DNA from: Formosa sp. L2A11 | GTDB lineage: Bacteria; Bacteroidota; Bacteroidia; Flavobacteriales; Flavobacteriaceae | Assembly (NCBI RefSeq): GCF_009796865.1 | Contig: NZ_CP047028.1 | Coordinates: 1,178,001 to 1,242,000, forward strand | Length of the DNA: 64,000 bases | Direction of reading: 5' to 3' | In this document: piece after piece, positions 46,412 to 55,523 of the stretch | Position numbering within the stretch: the stretch's first letter is position 1 | Layout: every line of letters begins with the position of its first letter | Position numbers and translations under genes: made by a program | Notes under the pieces: generated by a model | What the model was told of the DNA's origin: nothing | Databases searched by the model: none | The model's input: the letters and a program-made list of their open reading frames with translations, nothing else

Positions 46412-48577
46412 TTATTTTGTAACGCTTGTTTCTGTACTGTTTGGTAATTCATCAAATCCCATATTGTATAATGTAAATCCAAATATATCTGCGTACTGGT
46501 CTATAGTTTTACTTATTGGAGTGCCGGCTCCATGGCCTGCATCTGTTTCAATTCGAATTAAAATAGGGTTACCGCTTTTTTGTTTGCTTTGTAATTGTGC
46601 GGCAAATTTAAAACTATGGGCAGGTACAACACGATCGTCATGATCGCCTGTAGTAATTAATGTTGCTGGGTATTTTGTGCCTGCTTTTACATTGTGAACC
46701 GGAGAGTATCCTTTTAAATATTCAAACATGGCTTTGCTGTCTTCAGAGGTTCCATAATCGTATGCCCATCCTGCTCCAGAAGTAAAGGTGTGGTAACGTA
46801 ACATATCTAAAACGCCAACTGCAGGTAGTGCTACTTGCATTAAATGCGGACGTTGGGTCATTGTGGCTCCAACTAATAATCCACCGTTAGAACCTCCTTT
46901 AATTGCTAAGAATTTAGACGATGTATATTTGTTATCAATTAAATATTCTGCAGCAGCAATAAAATCATCAAATACGTTTTGCTTGTGCATTTTTGTTCCT
47001 GCATCGTGCCAAGCTTTACCGTATTCGCCACCACCACGTAAATTAGGTACAGCATAAATTCCGCCAGCTTCCATCCAGACTGCATTAGCAATACTAAATG
47101 ATGGTGTTAAACTAATATTGAATCCGCCGTAAGCATATAAAATTGTTGGATTTTTACCGTTTAATTCAGTCCCTTTTTTATACGAAATAATCATAGGGAT
47201 TTTTGTCCCATCTTTAGATTTGTAAAAGACTTGTTTACTTTCGTATTGGTTGGGATCGAAATCTACTTTTGGTTTAACATACACTTCAGATTTACCAGTT
47301 TCTGGTTTAAAGGCATAACTTGTTGGTGGTGTTGTGTAATTAGAGAATGTAAAATACAAGGTTTCATTTTCTTTTTTTCCAGAAAATCCATTTACCGTCC
47401 CAATAGCAGGCAACTCAATGTTTCTTACTAACTTTCCGTCATAATCATATTGTTTGATTTGCGATACAGCATCTACCATATAATTAGCAAAAATATAATG
47501 ACTTCCTGTAGATGGTGTTAATACGTTTTCTGTTTCTGGAATAAAATCTACCCAATGTTCTGGAGTCGGGTTAGCCGCATCTACTGTGATAATCTTGTTA
47601 TTTGGTGCATTTAAATTAGTAAGTAAAAATAGTTTACTTCCAACATTATCTAACAAATAGGTGTCGCTATCTGTGTCTTCTAAAATAGGTACAAATGTGC
47701 TGTTTGGCTTTGTTAAATCTTTTATATATAATTTGTTTCCAGAGGTAGATGTACGTGGCGTAATAATTAAATAATGATCGTCTTCGGTAACATTTGCATT
47801 AATGTAACGGTGTTTTTGATCTGGAGTGCCTCCAAATATAAGTTTGTCTTGACTTTGGTTTGTGCCAAGTTTATGGTAATATACTTTATGCTGATCTGTT
47901 TTAGCAGATAACTGACTTCCTTTAGGTTTGTCGTAACTAGAATAATAAAATCCTTCATTACCTTTCCATGACATGCCACTAAATTTTACATCTACAAGAG
48001 TGTCTTCAATAACAGCTTTTGTTTCAGTATCTATAATAATAATTTTTCTCCAGTCACTTCCGCCTTCAGAAATGGCATAAGCAGCAATGCTTCCATCCTT
48101 AGAAAAAGATAATCCTCCTAAAGATGTGGTACCATTGTCACTAAACGTGTTAGGGTCTAAGAAGACATCTTCTGTGTTGTCGTTATCTAGAGTTCTGTAT
48201 ATTACATATTGATCTTGTAAGCCATTGTTTTTGTAGAAGTAATTGTATTTTCCTTCTTTAAAAGGTGCTCCAATTTTTTCGTAATTCCATAGCTTAGACA
48301 AGCGTTCTTTTATGGAGTTACGAAAAGGGATTTTATTTAAATACCTGTAAGTTACTTTGTTTTCTTCTTGTACCCATGCTTCTGTTTCTGGACTTTTATC
48401 GTCTTCCAACCAGCGGTATGGATCTTTTACTTCAGAACCAAAATAAGTATCTACAGTATCTGAAGTTTTTGTAATAGGATAGTTCACTATTTGATTTTTA
48501 TTTTTTTTTAATTCCTGCTCATTTTTACAAGAATTAAAGAGTGTTAAAATAATTAGACTGGCTATTAATTTTTTCAT
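46412..48577 (-). CDS. Prolyl oligopeptidase family serine peptidase, lipoprotein
   Basis: The 721-residue S9A peptidase cleaves after proline in short peptides. The N-terminus [17 protein letters not shown] is a lipoprotein signal with the lipid Cys at 17, so it is probably membrane-anchored in the periplasm or outside. A seven-bladed propeller region (about 80-430) precedes the hydrolase domain. Catalytic Ser563 is in [12 protein letters not shown], with Asp in [12 protein letters not shown] and His in DAGHGAG. It is flanked by terminators on both sides, so it is monocistronic. Confidence 0.93.
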   Translation of the reverse strand: MKKLIASLIILTLFNSCKNEQELKKNKNQIVNYPITKTSDTVDTYFGSEVKDPYRWLEDDKSPETEAWVQEENKVTYRYLNKIPFRNSIKERLSKLWNYEKIGAPFKEGKYNYFYKNNGLQDQYVIYRTLDNDNTEDVFLDPNTFSDNGTTSLGGLSFSKDGSIAAYAISEGGSDWRKIIIIDTETKAVIEDTLVDVKFSGMSWKGNEGFYYSSYDKPKGSQLSAKTDQHKVYYHKLGTNQSQDKLIFGGTPDQKHRYINANVTEDDHYLIITPRTSTSGNKLYIKDLTKPNSTFVPILEDTDSDTYLLDNVGSKLFLLTNLNAPNNKIITVDAANPTPEHWVDFIPETENVLTPSTGSHYIFANYMVDAVSQIKQYDYDGKLVRNIELPAIGTVNGFSGKKENETLYFTFSNYTTPPTSYAFKPETGKSEVYVKPKVDFDPNQYESKQVFYKSKDGTKIPMIISYKKGTELNGKNPTILYAYGGFNISLTPSFSIANAVWMEAGGIYAVPNLRGGGEYGKAWHDAGTKMHKQNVFDDFIAAAEYLIDNKYTSSKFLAIKGGSNGGLLVGATMTQRPHLMQVALPAVGVLDMLRYHTFTSGAGWAYDYGTSEDSKAMFEYLKGYSPVHNVKAGTKYPATLITTGDHDDRVVPAHSFKFAAQLQSKQKSGNPILIRIETDAGHGAGTPISKTIDQYADIFGFTLYNMGFDELPNSTETSVTK

Positions 48578-48610
48578 AGAAAAAGTTTTTATAGTGAACC
48601 AAAAATAACT

Positions 48611-48648
48611 AAAAAGCTCCTAAGCGGTTAGGCTTAGGAGCTTTTTTT
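48611..48648. terminator. Terminator between asd and the peptidase gene
   Basis: AAAAAGCTCCTAAG pairs with CTTAGGAGCTTTTT around an 8-base loop (arms 48611-48624 and 48633-48646), with an A-run before and a T-run after. It can work on either strand; its position suits the minus-strand asd gene. Confidence 0.85.
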
Positions 48649-48672
48649 AAGATATATTTAAAGGACTTGCCT

Positions 48673-49662
48673 TTATAAAATTTTATTTTCAATTAAGTAC
48701 TCAGCAATTTGAATTGTATTTGTTGCTGCACCTTTACGTAAATTGTCGGCAACAATCCACATGTTTATGGTATTCTTTTGTGTTTCGTCTCTTCTAATAC
48801 GACCTACAAAAACTTCGTCTTTTCCATGCGCATATATTGGCATTGGGTACGTGTTTGTGTCTGTATTATCTTGTACAATTACACCAGGTGTTTCGCTTAA
48901 TAATTTACGTACATCTGCTAAATCATAATCGTTTTCAAATTCTACATTTACAGATTCTGAATGCCCACCAGCAGTAGGGATTCTTACTGCAGTTGCAGAT
49001 ACTGAAAAAGAAGTATCGCTTAATATTTTTTGAGGTTCTAAAGCTAATTTCATTTCCTCTTTAGTGTATCCATTATCTAAAAACACATCACAATGTGGTA
49101 ATGCATTTCTTCCAATAGGATAAGGATAAGCCATTTCACCTTCTATACCTGCTATTTCATTTTCTAGTTGCTTTACAGCTTTTACACCTGTACCAGAAAC
49201 AGATTGGTAAGTTGAAACGACAACACGTTTCATTTTATATTTTTTATGAAGTGGTGCTAAAGCCATAACTAATTGAATAGTCGAGCAGTTAGGATTAGCA
49301 ATAATTTTATCGTCTTTTGTTAATTCGTTCGCGTTAATTTCAGGAACGACTAATTTTTTTGAAGGATCCATTCTCCAGGCAGAAGAATTATCTACTACTG
49401 TTGTTCCTACTTCTGCAAATTTAGGAGCCCATTCTAAAGATGTATCTCCTCCAGCTGAAAATAAAGCTACATCTGGTTTCATAGCTACTGCATCTGCTAA
49501 ACCTACAACCTTATAGTCTTCACCTTTATAAGAAATAGTTTTACCTACAGAGCGTTCTGAGGCAACTGGTATTAACTCTGTTAATGGAAAATTACGTTCT
49601 GCAAGAACTTTAAGCATTATTTCGCCAACCATACCGGTGGCACCAACTACAGCTACTTTCAT
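48673..49662 (-). CDS. asd: Aspartate-semialdehyde dehydrogenase
   Basis: It reduces aspartyl phosphate to aspartate semialdehyde for lysine/DAP, threonine and methionine. At 329 residues it has the NADP-binding VVGATGMVGEIML at 4-16, catalytic Cys126 in NPNCSTIQLV, and the His-containing RIPTAGGHSESV segment. It stands alone with terminators on both sides. No lysine or threonine genes are adjacent. Confidence 0.95.
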   Translation of the reverse strand: MKVAVVGATGMVGEIMLKVLAERNFPLTELIPVASERSVGKTISYKGEDYKVVGLADAVAMKPDVALFSAGGDTSLEWAPKFAEVGTTVVDNSSAWRMDPSKKLVVPEINANELTKDDKIIANPNCSTIQLVMALAPLHKKYKMKRVVVSTYQSVSGTGVKAVKQLENEIAGIEGEMAYPYPIGRNALPHCDVFLDNGYTKEEMKLALEPQKILSDTSFSVSATAVRIPTAGGHSESVNVEFENDYDLADVRKLLSETPGVIVQDNTDTNTYPMPIYAHGKDEVFVGRIRRDETQKNTINMWIVADNLRKGAATNTIQIAEYLIENKIL

Positions 49663-49722
49663 TATAATATTAGTTTAAGTGTGTCAATCATTATTTTAAA
49701 CAAAACTAACTATTAATAATTT

Positions 49723-49759
49723 AAAAAAAGCCTTAGTTTCTTTAAAACCAAGGCTTTTT
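49723..49759 (-). terminator. Terminator of mscL
   Basis: AAAAGCCTTAG and CCAAGGCTTTT pair over 10 of 11 positions, extended by a G-U/A-U inner stem. An A-run on the plus strand gives the T-run on the minus strand. It lies 37 bases past the mscL stop. Confidence 0.72.
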
Positions 49760-49795
49760 AACAACAAAAAACATATTGTTAATTATTTAACAATA

Positions 49796-50206
49796 TTATT
49801 TTTTTAGTAAATCTCTTATTTCAGATAATAATTCTTCTTGTGTTGGTCCAGCAGGAGCTGCAGGAGCTGCTTCTTCTTTCTTTTTAGATTTTTCGTAAGC
49901 TTTTAATACCATGAAAATACAAAGTCCAATAATAATAAAGTCAATTACCATTTGTAGAAAGTTCCCGTAATTAATAGATACAGCAGGTACTTCTACGCCA
50001 GCCGCATTAGTTGCTCCTTCTTTAAGGATGTACTTTAAATCTGCAAAATTCACATCACCAAGTAACATACCAATTGGAGGCATTATTATATCTTTAGTAA
50101 ATGAAGTTACAATTTTACCAAATGCACCACCAACAATTACTGCAGTTGCAAGGTTTACAATATCGCCTTTTAATAAAAAGGACTTAAAATCTTTGAAAAA
50201 TGCCAT
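49796..50206 (-). CDS. mscL: Large-conductance mechanosensitive channel
   Basis: This 136-residue inner-membrane channel opens under osmotic downshock. The N-terminal amphipathic helix is [20 protein letters not shown]1 [15 protein letters not shown] and TM2 [21 protein letters not shown] charged C-terminal helix with an Ala/Pro linker ([11 protein letters not shown]) follows. This is the full expected length. It is 61 bases downstream of alr on the same strand and may have its own promoter. Confidence 0.95.
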   Translation of the reverse strand: MAFFKDFKSFLLKGDIVNLATAVIVGGAFGKIVTSFTKDIIMPPIGMLLGDVNFADLKYILKEGATNAAGVEVPAVSINYGNFLQMVIDFIIIGLCIFMVLKAYEKSKKKEEAAPAAPAGPTQEELLSEIRDLLKK

Positions 50207-50267
50207 ATAGTTTAGATTGATTAATTATGAGGCTAAAATATATAAAAAATTATAAAATAACTTGAGC

Positions 50268-51374
50268 TTACCTTAAAATAATGCGTTTAATACGCTGAGA
50301 GAGACCCGTAAGCAATTCGTAGGATATTGTATTTGCTGTTGCAGCAAACTCTTCGGCAGTAGGATAGTCTCCAAAAACAATAACTTCGTCTCCTTCTTGG
50401 CAGTCAATATTTGTAATATCAACCATAATCATATCCATACACGTATTACCAACAATAGGCGCTTTTTGTTCGTTTATAGCAACAAAGCCTTTACCATTTC
50501 CATATTCTCTTCCAATACCATCTGCATGTCCAAGCGGTAAGGTTGCGGTTACTAATGGTGCATCGCAAATATATCCGCGATTATACCCCACACTTTGTCC
50601 TTTTGGAATGTGGTTAATTTGAGAAATCACTGTTTTTAAAGTTGTAATAGGTTTAAAGTGCGTGTTTTCTTCTTCAGAATTTCCAAAACCATACATTCCT
50701 ATTCCGCTTCTTACCATGTTAAAATGTGCCTCTGGATAATTAATAATTCCCGAGGTATTACAAATATGTAATAATGGTTTGTAGCTTAATTTTTCTAAAA
50801 AGGTTTCAGAAATACTTTTAAATGTATTTATCTGACTTAAAGTAAATTCGTTTTCGTTTAAATCTTCACTTGCTCCTAGGTGCGAAAATAACGAGGTTAC
50901 CTTAATGGCATCTGTGTTTTTTAAGATTGTAATAATTTCAGGAATATCAGATTCTAAAAAACCCAAACGATTTAATCCTGTATTAAATTTTAAATGTATA
51001 GGATACTGTTTCTGGTTTAAACCTTCTGCAGTTGTAATAAATTCTTTTAATACTTTAAAGCTATATAAATTGGGTTCTAAGCAATTTTCTATAAGTGTAT
51101 TAAAATAAACAGACTGTGCGTGCAGTACTAATATAGGTTTAGTAATGCCACCTGTCCTTAATTGTTCGCCTTCATAAGTGTAGGCGACGGCAAAATAATC
51201 TACATCTAAAGTTTCTAGATGTTTTGCAATTTCTACGGCATCATTTCCATAGGCATATGACTTTACAACAGCCATAAATTTTGTAGAAGAATCTATTATA
51301 GATTTAAGGTAAGTAACATTATGTTCTAACGCTTTTAAATCTATTTCTAAAAGGGTTTCCTGCGCTTTAAGCAT
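50268..51374 (-). CDS. alr: Alanine racemase
   Basis: It makes D-alanine for peptidoglycan with PLP. At 368 residues, Lys38 in AVVKSYAYGND binds PLP, VRSGIGMYGF lies in the middle, and the second base Tyr is in PKGQSVGYNRGY. The C-terminal domain has GNTCMDMIMVDIT. It is a free-standing enzyme, not fused to MurF as in some Bacteroidota. It starts 7 bases after tdk, so the two are probably one operon. Confidence 0.95.
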   Translation of the reverse strand: MLKAQETLLEIDLKALEHNVTYLKSIIDSSTKFMAVVKSYAYGNDAVEIAKHLETLDVDYFAVAYTYEGEQLRTGGITKPILVLHAQSVYFNTLIENCLEPNLYSFKVLKEFITTAEGLNQKQYPIHLKFNTGLNRLGFLESDIPEIITILKNTDAIKVTSLFSHLGASEDLNENEFTLSQINTFKSISETFLEKLSYKPLLHICNTSGIINYPEAHFNMVRSGIGMYGFGNSEEENTHFKPITTLKTVISQINHIPKGQSVGYNRGYICDAPLVTATLPLGHADGIGREYGNGKGFVAINEQKAPIVGNTCMDMIMVDITNIDCQEGDEVIVFGDYPTAEEFAATANTISYELLTGLSQRIKRIILR

Positions 51375-51381
51375 CGGTGTT

Positions 51382-52014
51382 TTAAAAATTTAAATCGGTA
51401 TTATCGGTTTTATTATTGTTAGTGTTATTCGCTTTTTCGTTACGCATGGCTTTATAGTATGCGCCACGACTAAGAGGTTCGTACTCTTCGGTTTCGCCCA
51501 GTAATACAAGTGCATCGCTCTGGGACTTTCTATAACTAAATTGAGCTAAATTTCCTGTTCTTGTACATATAGCATGTACTTTTGTAACGTATTCTGCCGT
51601 GGCCATTAAATTAGGCATTGGTCCAAAGGGGTTGCCTTTAAAATCCATATCTAATCCAGCGACAATTACGCGAATACCTTTATTGGCTAGGTCGTTACAG
51701 ACCCGAACAATTTCGTCGTCGAAAAACTGAGCTTCGTCAATACCAACAACCTCACAACCATCTGCTAAAATAGGAATGTTTGCTGCTGCAGGAACTGGCG
51801 TAGAGCGGATTTCGTTGGCATCGTGAGACACCACCATTTCTTCGTTGTAGCGAATGTCTACCGAAGGTTTAAAAATTTCGACTTTCTGTTTGGCGAACTG
51901 GGCACGTTTAAGTCTTCGGATTAATTCTTCTGTCTTTCCAGAGAACATCGATCCGCAGATAACTTCAATCCAACCAAATTGTTCTTTATGATTTACTGTA
52001 TTTTCGAGAAACAT
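51382..52014 (-). CDS. tdk: Thymidine kinase
   Basis: This is a type II thymidine kinase of 210 residues. The P-loop [11 protein letters not shown] is at 21-31, and the Walker B/catalytic region [10 protein letters not shown] at about 90-99 holds the catalytic Glu. In the lasso region the zinc-ligand positions read CTRT and SRGA instead of CxxC pairs, so three of the four usual zinc Cys are missing. This looks like a lineage feature rather than damage. The C-terminus ends in an Asn/Lys-rich tail. It is co-directional with alr and divergent from the hypothetical gene at 52115. Confidence 0.93.
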   Translation of the reverse strand: MFLENTVNHKEQFGWIEVICGSMFSGKTEELIRRLKRAQFAKQKVEIFKPSVDIRYNEEMVVSHDANEIRSTPVPAAANIPILADGCEVVGIDEAQFFDDEIVRVCNDLANKGIRVIVAGLDMDFKGNPFGPMPNLMATAEYVTKVHAICTRTGNLAQFSYRKSQSDALVLLGETEEYEPLSRGAYYKAMRNEKANNTNNNKTDNTDLNF

Positions 52015-52114
52015 TTTGTAATTTTAACACTAAAATTCTACAAACTTTCGTTTGTTTATAAGCGTGTAAATTTATTAAAAATTAAAAGGCGAAAATAGTT
52101 TAAATATAAAAGTT

Positions 52115-52864
52115 ATGAAGAAGAAATTAGAATCAGAGTTAATTAATATTGCATTAAGAATTATTAGACTTGAAGGCAAAGATGATTTAGATGCACTACA
52201 TGCAGAAACTGCTATTCTTTTTGAAAAACTGTCTGTCTTAAAATTTCTTCAAGAAACACCTGAAGGTGAGAAGTTAACCATTGCTAACGATTCTTCTTTT
52301 TTCGGAATGTTAGACGATGCGTTTAATAATAAAATATCTGATAGCGTAGAGGTAGACGAGCATGTCTTTATTAGAGAAGACCAACAACAGCCTAACGAAG
52401 ATGCAGAAGATATTGCAGAGCCTGTCATGGAAAAAATTAAAGATCTTGTCGCTCAAATGCCACACGAAGCAGATGAAGTAGACGATATTTTTGAAGCTAT
52501 TGAGCCTAAACTTAGCTATGAAAAAAACGATTTTGAAGACATTACAGCTGGTTTTAAAGAAACTCCAGTTTTCGAACCCGTAGTCGAGCCTTCTAAAGTC
52601 AATTCTAAGAAATCTTTAAACGATAGATTAAAAGGTGGTGGATTAACCATTGGTTTAAACGATAAAATAGCTTTTATAAATCAATTATTTGGTGGTAGTA
52701 GTGAAGATTACGAGCGTGTAATTTCTCAAATTAATACCAGTGGTAGTTTTGATGAAGCTCAGAATTTAATTCAAAATGTTGTAAAAACAGATTACAATAA
52801 TTGGGAAGGAAAAGAAGTCTTCGAAGAACGATTTATGCAAATAATAGAGGCTAAATTCAATTAG
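52115..52864 (+). CDS. Conserved hypothetical protein (flavobacterial type)
   Basis: The 249-residue soluble protein has an N-terminal helical segment (MKKKLESELINIALRIIRLEG), a strongly acidic middle (90-160, rich in Asp/Glu and Pro) and a basic/Gly patch SLNDRLKGGGLTIGLNDKIAF near 168-188. A C-terminal helical region follows with FGGSSEDYERVISQIN and NWEGKEVFEERFMQIIEAKF. I recognise the architecture as a conserved flavobacterial protein but know no function. It is divergent from tdk, 100 bases away. Confidence 0.7.
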   Translation: MKKKLESELINIALRIIRLEGKDDLDALHAETAILFEKLSVLKFLQETPEGEKLTIANDSSFFGMLDDAFNNKISDSVEVDEHVFIREDQQQPNEDAEDIAEPVMEKIKDLVAQMPHEADEVDDIFEAIEPKLSYEKNDFEDITAGFKETPVFEPVVEPSKVNSKKSLNDRLKGGGLTIGLNDKIAFINQLFGGSSEDYERVISQINTSGSFDEAQNLIQNVVKTDYNNWEGKEVFEERFMQIIEAKFN

Positions 52865-52954
52865 TTTTTTAAAATTTACACTTTTTAAACGTATTAACTT
52901 TACTTGTATTTAACTTCAAAAGAAGTTTTAAAACATGCCTTTAATTTTTAACAC

Positions 52955-53626
52955 ATGAGCAAACTTTACATCGTGCCTACGCCTATTGGTAATTTAGAAG
53001 ATATGACTTTTAGAGCCATACGCGTTTTAAAAGAAGCCGATTTAATATTAGCTGAAGACACGCGAACTTCTGGAAAACTTTTAAAACATTTTGAAATTAG
53101 TACGCATTCGCAATCACACCATATGCATAACGAGCATAAAACGGTTCAGGGGCTAATAAATAAATTAAAAGGAGGAACCGTAATTGCATTAATTAGTGAT
53201 GCAGGAACACCAGCCATTTCCGATCCTGGATTTTTATTGACTCGTGCATGTGTAGAACATGGTATAGAAGTAGATTGTTTGCCTGGAGCAACAGCATTTG
53301 TGCCTGCTTTAGTGAATTCTGGATTGCCAAACGATAAGTTTGTGTTTGAAGGATTTTTACCCGTAAAAAAAGGGAGACAAACCCGTTTATTACTTCTAGC
53401 CGAAGAAACAAGAACCATTATATTTTACGAATCGCCACACAAACTTTTAAAAACACTAACTCATTTTTGTGAGTATTTTGGAGAAGATCGCCCTGTTTCT
53501 GTCTCTCGTGAATTAACAAAATTATACGAAGAAACCGTTCGTGGTACAGCAAAAGAAGTTTTGGAACATTACACCAATAAACCACCAAAAGGTGAGATTG
53601 TTGTTGTGGTTGGAGGAAAAAAATAG
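52955..53626 (+). CDS. rsmI: 16S rRNA 2'-O-ribose C1402 methyltransferase
   Basis: This SAM-dependent tetrapyrrole-methylase-fold enzyme methylates C1402 of 16S rRNA. Over 223 residues the family segments are LYIVPTPIGNLEDMTFRAI at the start, LAEDTRTSGKLL near 30-41, ALISDAGTPAISDPGFLL near 75-92, and FYESPHKLLKTL. The terminal RecA-like extension of longer homologues is absent. It is followed 20 bases later by the HopJ-family gene. Confidence 0.94.
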   Translation: MSKLYIVPTPIGNLEDMTFRAIRVLKEADLILAEDTRTSGKLLKHFEISTHSQSHHMHNEHKTVQGLINKLKGGTVIALISDAGTPAISDPGFLLTRACVEHGIEVDCLPGATAFVPALVNSGLPNDKFVFEGFLPVKKGRQTRLLLLAEETRTIIFYESPHKLLKTLTHFCEYFGEDRPVSVSRELTKLYEETVRGTAKEVLEHYTNKPPKGEIVVVVGGKK

Positions 53627-53646
53627 ATATAAATAGCCTTAATAAA

Positions 53647-53991
53647 ATGACATTAGATATATTTAAAGAAAAAGTACAAAATATCCCTAAATCTGTTGTG
53701 TTTTCAGACACTATGGACGTTATAGATACGTATTACGAGTTCTCAAAAACGGCCTTTACAAATGGCGATTTACACAATAATGCAGGAGAAAATTCAGGCT
53801 CTTGTAAATTGTTTGCTTTTGCAAAACTTCAAGGGTTTACAAAAGAAGAAACATTAGCTTGTTTTGGTCAGTTTTATTATATAGATGTCTTAGGAGATCC
53901 AGAAGGAAACGGACATCAAAACATTAGGAATTTTATAAAAACAGGGTTTGAAGGATTAGAATTTGAAGGAGAGCCTTTAAAATTGAAATAA
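53647..53991 (+). CDS. HopJ type III effector family protein
   Basis: The 114-residue protein matches the small HopJ family (PF08888): FSDTMDVIDTYYEFSKTAFTNGDL near 19-42, NNAGENSGSCKLFAFAKLQG and CFGQFYYIDVLGDPEGNGHQNIRNF. Despite the name, no type III secretion genes are near and flavobacteria usually lack them, so it is probably a housekeeping or metabolic protein of unknown role. It is compactly spaced between rsmI and the UDG-like gene. Confidence 0.85.
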   Translation: MTLDIFKEKVQNIPKSVVFSDTMDVIDTYYEFSKTAFTNGDLHNNAGENSGSCKLFAFAKLQGFTKEETLACFGQFYYIDVLGDPEGNGHQNIRNFIKTGFEGLEFEGEPLKLK

Positions 53992-53997
53992 GCAATT

Positions 53998-54567
53998 ATG
54001 GATGCGCTTTTATGTCAGATTAAGCAATGCACCATTTGTGCCGCCGATTTGCCTTTAGGTCCGCATCCTATTGTAACGGCGCATTCCGAATCTAAAATTG
54101 TAATTATTGGTCAGGCACCAGGACTAAAAGTGCATAATTCTGGAATTGCTTGGGACGACGCTAGCGGAAAGCGTTTAAGGGCGTGGCTAGATGTCACCGA
54201 AGATCAGTTTTACAATACCAAGAATTTTGCCATTATTCCTATGGGATTTTGTTATCCAGGAAAAGGTAAAAGTGGCGATTTACCTCCAAGACCCGAATGT
54301 GCTCCCCAATGGCATACCACGTTATTTAGTAAAATGCCACATGTAAAACTTGTGATTTTAATTGGGAATTATGCTCAGAAATATTATCTAAAAGCTGAGG
54401 TTGGAACGAACTTAACAGAAACCGTTTCTAACTTCGAATCGTATTTACCTACGTATTTCCCTATTCCGCACCCGTCGCCACGAAACCGATTTTGGATGTC
54501 TAAAAATCCATGGTTCGAAGTTTCTGTTGTGCCTGAACTACAAAAAAGAGTCCACGATATACTATAA
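53998..54567 (+). CDS. Uracil-DNA glycosylase superfamily protein
   Basis: The 189-residue protein starts with a short Cys segment QIKQCTICAADLPLGPHP, followed by IVIIGQAPGLKVHNSG (motif 1, GQAPG) and FAIIPMGFCYPGKGKSGDLPPRP. The late FPIPHPSPRNRFWMSKNPWF has the His of motif 2 (HPSPRN). This corresponds to the uracil-DNA glycosylase-like family. Only two of the four Cys that bind the 4Fe-4S cluster in family 4 enzymes are seen near the start. It begins 6 bases after the HopJ gene. Confidence 0.85.
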   Translation: MDALLCQIKQCTICAADLPLGPHPIVTAHSESKIVIIGQAPGLKVHNSGIAWDDASGKRLRAWLDVTEDQFYNTKNFAIIPMGFCYPGKGKSGDLPPRPECAPQWHTTLFSKMPHVKLVILIGNYAQKYYLKAEVGTNLTETVSNFESYLPTYFPIPHPSPRNRFWMSKNPWFEVSVVPELQKRVHDIL

Positions 54568-54571
54568 AATC

Positions 54572-54766
54572 TTATTCTTCGATATCAAATAAATATTCAA
54601 CAGTTACATCAAAAAATCGAGCCATTTTAATGGCTAAGATTACTGAGGGGTTGAATTTGTTATTTTCAATAGCGTGAATAGTTTGTCTGGAAACTTGCAA
54701 TTTCTCAGCTAAATCTGCTTGGGTTAAATTGTGTCTTGCTCGCTCTACTTTTATGAGGTTTTTCAT
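54572..54766 (-). CDS. XRE-family helix-turn-helix regulator
   Basis: The start at 54766 (MKNLIKVERARHNLTQADLA) is preferred to an upstream in-frame codon at 54823, since it makes a TAATG overlap with the preceding gene and fits the family. The 64-residue protein is essentially one HTH domain: LTQADLAEKLQVSRQTIHAIENNKFNPS, ending FDVTVEYLFDIEE. It is coupled to a membrane-protein gene, a frequent pairing in Bacteroidota where the regulator probably controls its own operon. The target is unknown. Confidence 0.88.
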   Translation of the reverse strand: MKNLIKVERARHNLTQADLAEKLQVSRQTIHAIENNKFNPSVILAIKMARFFDVTVEYLFDIEE

Positions 54767-55242
54767 TAATACAATCGTTTTTTTATGGAAAATATAAAGA
54801 GGAATAGGATGATATAAAAGCATAGAAAATAATCCAAAGGCATATTTAGGTTTCTTTTGAAGGAATAAATTGCAAGTGATATTAATAAAAATATTAAAAT
54901 AGAAATCTGAAATGAGTCAGCTCGTAACTTATTGATATAATCGTCTTCAATCTTTTCCTTGGAAATCATATAAATAATTAGTCCAATAATGTTTAAAATA
55001 TTAAATAAGTGCATGAGTTCACTTCCAAAATAATTTGAAATTTTATGTGTTTTGGAATTTGATTGGATTTTCTCTGATTGACTATCAAGAGAGACTTCTA
55101 CTTGTGTTTTTGGACTACTATATTCACGAGCGCCGTCATTTATGCCGTCCATAACACCATCCATTGCACTCGGTAGAGCAAATGCAATAAAGATAATAAT
55201 GCCTAGTTTTTTACACCAATTTGGAAGTATTTGTATATTCAT
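54766..55242 (-). CDS. Membrane protein paired with XRE regulator
   Basis: The 158-residue protein has an N-terminal hydrophobic helix (13-28), a polar loop with SDGxN-like DGVMDGINDGAREYSS, and three further hydrophobic helices (about 78-95, 108-125, 135-153). No family was recognised. It overlaps the XRE gene start by one base, so the two are translationally coupled. A sensor or transport role for the pair cannot be inferred. Confidence 0.6.
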   Translation of the reverse strand: MNIQILPNWCKKLGIIIFIAFALPSAMDGVMDGINDGAREYSSPKTQVEVSLDSQSEKIQSNSKTHKISNYFGSELMHLFNILNIIGLIIYMISKEKIEDDYINKLRADSFQISILIFLLISLAIYSFKRNLNMPLDYFLCFYIILFLFIFSIKKRLY

Positions 55243-55428
55243 ATTCTATTATTTTTATATAAAAGTATATAATACTTTACATTTAATCAAATATAATAGA
55301 AAAATAAATATTGTGAAATCAAATTTATTTAGTGAATTTCTAGACGATTTTCAGCCAAATATGCTGATTTTATTGAATAAATAAGAAGGAGAAAAATTAC
55401 CGGATATTCTATAATTAAAAATCCATTT

Positions 55429-55515
55429 GCGTTAGCGATTGCAGTGGCATCCTTTTATGGTTATTTTCAACCATAAAAGATACAACGGAAAGCGCGCCCC
55501 AAAAGGGGAACGCCC
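55429..55515 (+). repeat. Structured dispersed element, copy A
   Basis: GCGTT (55429-55433) pairs with AACGC (55509-55513) to close a unit of 87 bases that folds into two arms. Arm 1 has a 3-bp stem (55449-55451 with 55479-55481), a bulged C (55452), 10 bp (55453-55462 with 55469-55478) and a 6-base loop. Arm 2 is CCCC-AAAA-GGGG (55497-55508), directly abutting the closing stem. A GGAAAGC segment joins the arms. A second copy with the same geometry but different stem bases lies at 61001-61104. It starts 8 bases past the stop of the minus-strand gene at 55524. Confidence 0.7.
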
Positions 55516-55523
55516 AAAACCGT

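Noticed and set aside
53146..53711. Several minus-strand frames opposite rsmI
   Set aside because: They are shadows of the well-supported rsmI gene and show no recognisable protein features.
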